From Saccoglossus kowalevskii (Eukaryota; Hemichordata; Enteropneusta; Harrimaniidae), in NCBI RefSeq assembly GCF_000003605.2, contig NW_003123412.1, positions 91,016-121,888 on the forward strand: a DNA stretch of 30,873 nucleotides, in the 5' to 3' direction. The notes below the pieces were generated by a model, which saw nothing but the letters and a program-made list of their open reading frames with translations, was not told where the DNA came from and did no database searches. Shown piece by piece: positions 27,075-30,873 of the stretch; the stretch's first letter is position 1; each line of letters begins with the position of its first letter. The translations under genes and the position numbers were made by a program.

Positions 27075-27880
27075 AAGTAATTGAAATTCATATTATGGGA
27101 TATTAGAGGTTTGGTAAATAAACTGAATTTATATGAATTTATTAATTATATCAGAGGTACATTACTTGGGGTTTGTAACTACGGTGACATGATACCAAGA
27201 TCCCGTCACAATCTCGCTCTCGCATAAACGTTCCAACTCAGAAAAAATGCGAATGCGCATGCCCGAGGTAACGAGGATACTGGGATGTCCAGGTGGATCA
27301 AAATAGCTGCCCACGATATGACGGATTACAAGAACTATATTTTCTGTACATTTTCGATGTATTACATTTTTCACTATGATAGTGACAAGAAAAGTTTATT
27401 TTTTTTCATTACAAACCTTGAACATTGATATGCGTCATGTCAGAAGGTCGTAGCCTCAGTCTCGCTATCTACGAGAAGAGACTTGAATGGGATCTTGACA
27501 TGATGTCACCATACAGTACTATGCGAGTTGCAAACCCCAAGTAATGTACCTCTGATTATATCTATAATTATGACGTATTTTCACTATTCGAAACTTTGGC
27601 AGAACACCATGACCAATATAATACACAGTTTCCTGGTTGCACTGTTTTCAGTCTACCACGAAGACCAAAAACACTGTCAATTTTCGAGGGGGGGGGGGGT
27701 TGTATTAATTAAGGACTGCATATCTAGATACGTTGAACGTATACATGTAGCATTTCACGATTGTGTTATTTTATTATTCAAATGGTAGTTATTCAATACT
27801 GAGAAAGATGTCCTATTTTGTAGTGTTTGTATACCGCCACAAACATCCACAATCTTCCACAGTCTGGACACTAAAATGAT
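27075..27880 (+). pseudogene. LINE endonuclease fragment, split by a MITE
   Basis: Before the MITE the plus frame reads WDIRGLVNKLNLYEFINY. After it the same domain continues as YDVFSLFETLAEHH, then FPGCTVFSLPRR, a GG turn (frame disturbed by a run of G at 27690-27700), VLIKDCISRYVERIH and VCIPPQTSTIF. This is the pattern of an APE-type LINE endonuclease N-terminal domain. Stops and the poly-G frameshift show decay. It may belong to the same LINE family as the left end of the window. Confidence 0.7.
27152..27554. mobile_element. MITE family A, copy 2, 403 bp, 7-bp target duplication
   Basis: Ends CAGAGGTACATTACTTGGGG and its inverse, flanked by ATTATAT at 27145-27151 and 27555-27561. It is inverted relative to copy 1 and about 30 bp longer, with extra T-rich internal sequence. 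It sits inside the LINE endonuclease coding fragment. Confidence 0.92.
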
Positions 27881-28145
27881 ATCAAACTATTAAAGATTAA
27901 ATCAATAAATATATTGACAAGCCTCCCAGATGTTCATATTATTATTCATAACCTATTTTAAGGTCTTTGATAAAATGATACTACCAATACTAACGTACTA
28001 GCCAGTTAAATAAATAGATTGAAAAACAAACGCGCTTGTTATGAGGTTTAGTTCAATAGGAAGATTCATAAACGGACTCTGGACAAGAAACTAGTGGAGA
28101 GTCTATCACTTTTTATAGGCAAACATTTCTCAATGCATGTACATT

Positions 28146-29378
28146 ACGAGGGGCGTTCAATAAGTAATGCCCCTGACCCATTCCCCATAGCAGGAGATTA
28201 ATAAAACTTGGCACAGTTATTAGTCTTTTTTTAGTTATGCATTTCTCCCATCGTTTGACTGGATGCAGCTCTGGACACCGTTTTTGTAGAACACTCGAGG
28301 TTGGTCTCCAACCACGTCGTAACTTCAGAAACCAAGGCTGCATCATTTGGAAAACGCTTTCTTTTTAATGAAACAACTTCATGGCTGGGAAGAGATGAAA
28401 GTCAGAGGATGCAAGGTCAGGAGAGTAAATGGGATGGGGATAGATTTCATCTGGTGACATGCGAGTTGTGGACCGGAGCGTTGTTCTGCAGGAGGAGGAT
28501 ACCTTAAGTTTGCTGATCTTGCCCAGCCTCTTGATTTTGGTAGCGTCGCTTAATTTCATCAAAAGTGAAGCTTAATAGGCTCCTGTAATTGTGGTACCCT
28601 TTGCCAGGAAGTCTGTCAACACTACCGTCCTGATCCCAGAAGACTATGAGCATGACCTTTCCAGTGGAGGGCTGCACCCTTGCCTTCTTTGGAGGTGGTG
28701 AGTCCAAGTTCTTCCACTGCATTGACTGGGTCTCTGGATCATAGTGATTGACCCAAGTTTCATCCTGTGTAATCAGTCTTTTGAAAATTTTTGACTCATC
28801 TTCTTGGCACATCTCCAAATTCATCCTCAGTACTCGACGCGTTTTTGCTTCTGGAAAGGTGTGAGCAACCTAGGAATCCATCTGGCAGACACCTTATGCA
28901 TATGCAAATGGTCATGAATGATAGTTTTCACAGACCATGTACTAATCTTGACCTCTTGGGCTATTTAGCAAACAGTAATGCGTTGATCTTCCAAAATGGC
29001 TGCCTCAACTTGACGGACAGATTCCTCATCAATGGCAGAAGAGGGACGACCAGGTCTGGGAGCTGTTTCCACAGACTTCCGACAATTCACGATGCCAGCG
29101 TTTTACAAAGTCATATGATGGGGCATCATCACCATAAATTTCTTTCATTTCATCAAAAGTCTCCTTTGGTGTGCGTCCTTTCAAATACAGAAACCGGGTC
29201 ACTGCGCGACACTCAATTTCCCGCCTGACTCAGTTCAAAAACCTGTAAATCAGAAACCACAATTAGTTCAGAGCTGTTTTTGCAACATAACTCATAGAGA
29301 TGTAAATCATTACACATGCAAAATTTCATTTACATCAGACACCTGGAAGTGGGTCAGGGGCATTATTTAGCAGTGTGT
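28146..29378 (-). mobile_element. Mariner transposon, about 1.23 kb, inactive
   Basis: Terminal repeats share AATAATGCCCCTGACCCA (right end, inverted) with AAGTAATGCCCCTGACCCA (left end); the outermost bases of the right end have decayed. Encloses a broken mariner transposase on the minus strand. A TA target site is plausible at the left end. Confidence 0.85.
28190..29225 (-). pseudogene. Mariner transposase pseudogene
   Basis: The frame begins CRAVTRFLYLKGRTPKETF and VKRWHRE (DNA-binding HTH region), shifts frame into PRPGRPSSAIDEESV, hits a stop in ITVC*IAQEV, then reads NLEMCQEDESKIFKRLITQD and DETWVNHYDPETQSMQWK (first catalytic Asp). The last part has ILLLQNNAPVHNSH, where most mariners have HDN or QDN, so the second catalytic Asp reads Asn, and then PIYSPDLASSDFHLFPAMK with the third Asp kept. 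Several frameshifts and stops make it non-functional. Confidence 0.88.
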
Positions 29379-29600
29379 CATTTATTTTTCTTAAAATCAA
29401 AATGTTTTTAATCTCAACTTAACATAAATTGTTTAATATACGTGACATATTCAATAGAGTTCTAGAGCACTTGGAACGGCTTTAAGTAACACAATTTTTA
29501 CTTTTGGATTTTCTAATTGCCAATTGCACCTCCTTATTTTGTCTGGGTGCTCATACATGTATATGGAAATCGAAATACAATGTTTGAAATCAGTGAGGTG

Positions 29601-29715
29601 CAAAGGTCACCACACAGCGCGTCAGTCCTCGGGCGGCAAATACTGTATTTTACACGAGTTGTGTGCGTCACATGTCAACTATATCGAACACGGCGCGACG
29701 ATTGTGGTGCTTTAA
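29601..29715. mobile_element. MITE family C relative, about 115 bp
   Basis: Right end is TTAA preceded (inverted) by AGCACCACAATCGTCGCG. The core GTTCGATATAGTTGACAT and TGTAAAATACAGTATTTG match the 7226 copy. The left end is diverged and approximate. Confidence 0.65.
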
Positions 29716-29871
29716 ATACCACTATTAATACATATGCACGGCGTGAATCTGTCGCATTACATGTCAATAACATGCATAAAAGATTTCAAACAATAACTTT
29801 TAGATTTGTTCTGCGTTTTATCAGATATTTGGACGACCCGAAATTTGTCTGCGTTTTGACATCATATCTTT

Positions 29872-30310
29872 TGCGAGGGGCGGGAAATATCAGTTCCTCC
29901 AGTGGGCAGGGTAGATTTCTAAAAAAAATGCAAGGACAGGGAAACTTTTTTTAGTGGGTAGGGTACTTACATAAAAAAATATCACAGGGTGGGCAAAACA
30001 GCATTTAGGGCAGGGTATAATAAAACACGCATTGACGAAAATAACATCTGCTAAATGTGGGCAGCCGTGTGCTATCAATAACTGAAAATTCGAGTTACCC
30101 ACTGATCTGCTGAGTAGAAGCCAATGACACGATGAATTACGCCATCAATCGATGTTTTTAATGAAAGAGGGGGGTAAATTTGATCGGCAGGAGAACAAGA
30201 AAAACAAGTTGGTGGTAGGGGAGTAGGCAAAAAGTGTTTTTTTTAATGAGGGCAGGGGAAAGATGAATTTTGACAACAGGAGGGAAAGACAATTTTCAGG
30301 TGGAGGGTAG
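29872..30310. repeat. Degenerate GGGCAGGG/poly-A low-complexity array
   Basis: Irregular repeats of GGGCAGGG-like blocks alternating with A- or T-rich runs (for example GTGGGTAGGGTACTTAC, TTTAGGGCAGGGTATAATA, GAGGGCAGGGGAAAGATGAA). No regular period. No coding sense. Confidence 0.6.
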
Positions 30311-30873
30311 CTTATGAACAGCTTTTAATTTTCTCTCTTTCCTTTATATTAATTAGCATACTAAATAAAGTTTGTCCCAGAGAATTGACTATTTCAATTT
30401 ATTGCTCGTTGGCTGCACCTGATGTACGTCTCATATCTCACTCAACGTTTAGTCTATCATATCTCCGAAATCGAAGCAAGCACGAAGAAACCTTCACTGT
30501 ATCGTGTAAATTTTAGTAAATGTACTGCAAATGAAATCACTGCTCTTTGTGATTGACAAAGATTGATAGGATACACAATAAGTTATTTTTGAAGAAATTT
30601 TATTTTTTTCTTAGCAAAAGAACATTATTTCCTGTGTAAAGTATTAAAATTTGTTGATTTACAACTCAAGCGTTCTCTTACATCAATTTCACAATGACTA
30701 AAGACGAATGAAAATAACATCCAATGTGGTACAAGACTGTAAATGTTTCCAATATACAAACGAGACGTCACGTTGCTATGCAATGACGTTGTTCATCATC
30801 CAAAAGAGCGACGTAAACGTATGGGTCAGAATTTCAATGTTACCTCAAACAAATTAAATGAGTTGTCTGAAAA
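30311..30873. other. Non-coding, nothing recognised
   Basis: AT-rich sequence to the window end without open frames or repeats that I can place. Confidence 0.5.

Noticed and set aside
28791-29228. 145-codon plus-strand open frame
   Set aside because: Antisense to the mariner transposase remnant, which explains the sequence.
29517-29954. 145-codon plus-strand open frame
   Set aside because: Runs across a TTAA MITE and into the GGGCAGGG low-complexity array; composite of repeats.

Overview
The window looks like nuclear DNA of an invertebrate animal, most plausibly a deuterostome such as a hemichordate, cephalochordate or echinoderm. The reasons are one large, many-exon extracellular-type gene built from TSP1, EGF, HYR and SEA modules, AT-rich introns with canonical GT-AG borders, and a heavy load of MITE-like elements, degenerate non-LTR retrotransposons and a decayed mariner. 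I cannot name the species. There are no prokaryotic genes. One 50-base run of N (10286-10335) is an assembly gap.

The main gene is on the minus strand, from a start codon at 25784 to a stop ending at 4793, about 21 kb. I rebuilt it by hand from splice sites, reading frames and intron phases. From 22294 down to 4793, 19 exons join in one frame with every phase matching and encode about 976 residues. The order is seven TSP1 repeats, two EGF modules, two HYR modules, one SEA domain spread over three exons, a short four-cysteine segment, a third EGF, one transmembrane helix and an acidic cytoplasmic tail of about 82 residues. A signal-peptide exon lies at 25680-25784. Up to five tentative exons between 25515 and 23628 connect it in frame to the TSP1 array and would encode an N-terminal region I do not recognise. 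The predicted product is a type I cell-surface protein. Its membrane-proximal SEA-EGF-TM part resembles transmembrane mucins, and its TSP1 array resembles ADAMTS/papilin-type proteins.

Everything else is transposable elements or non-coding sequence. On the left, 1-2530 is the 3' part of a decayed LINE (reverse transcriptase YADD motif to C-terminal zinc knuckle) split by two foreign insertions, and a second LINE tail lies near 3570-3880. On the right, a LINE endonuclease fragment (about 27075-27880) is split by a 403-bp MITE, and a broken mariner follows at 28146-29378. The introns hold several MITE families: a 7-bp-target-site family, a TTAA-flanked family with at least seven relatives, a 234-bp family carrying a GCATGCGCGCGCATGC palindrome, an 858-bp TTAA-flanked foldback element, and others. 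They also hold a 28-bp minisatellite, a 70-bp duplication and strong hairpins.

All coordinates and joins come from reading the sequence by eye. No alignment, database search or transcript evidence was available.
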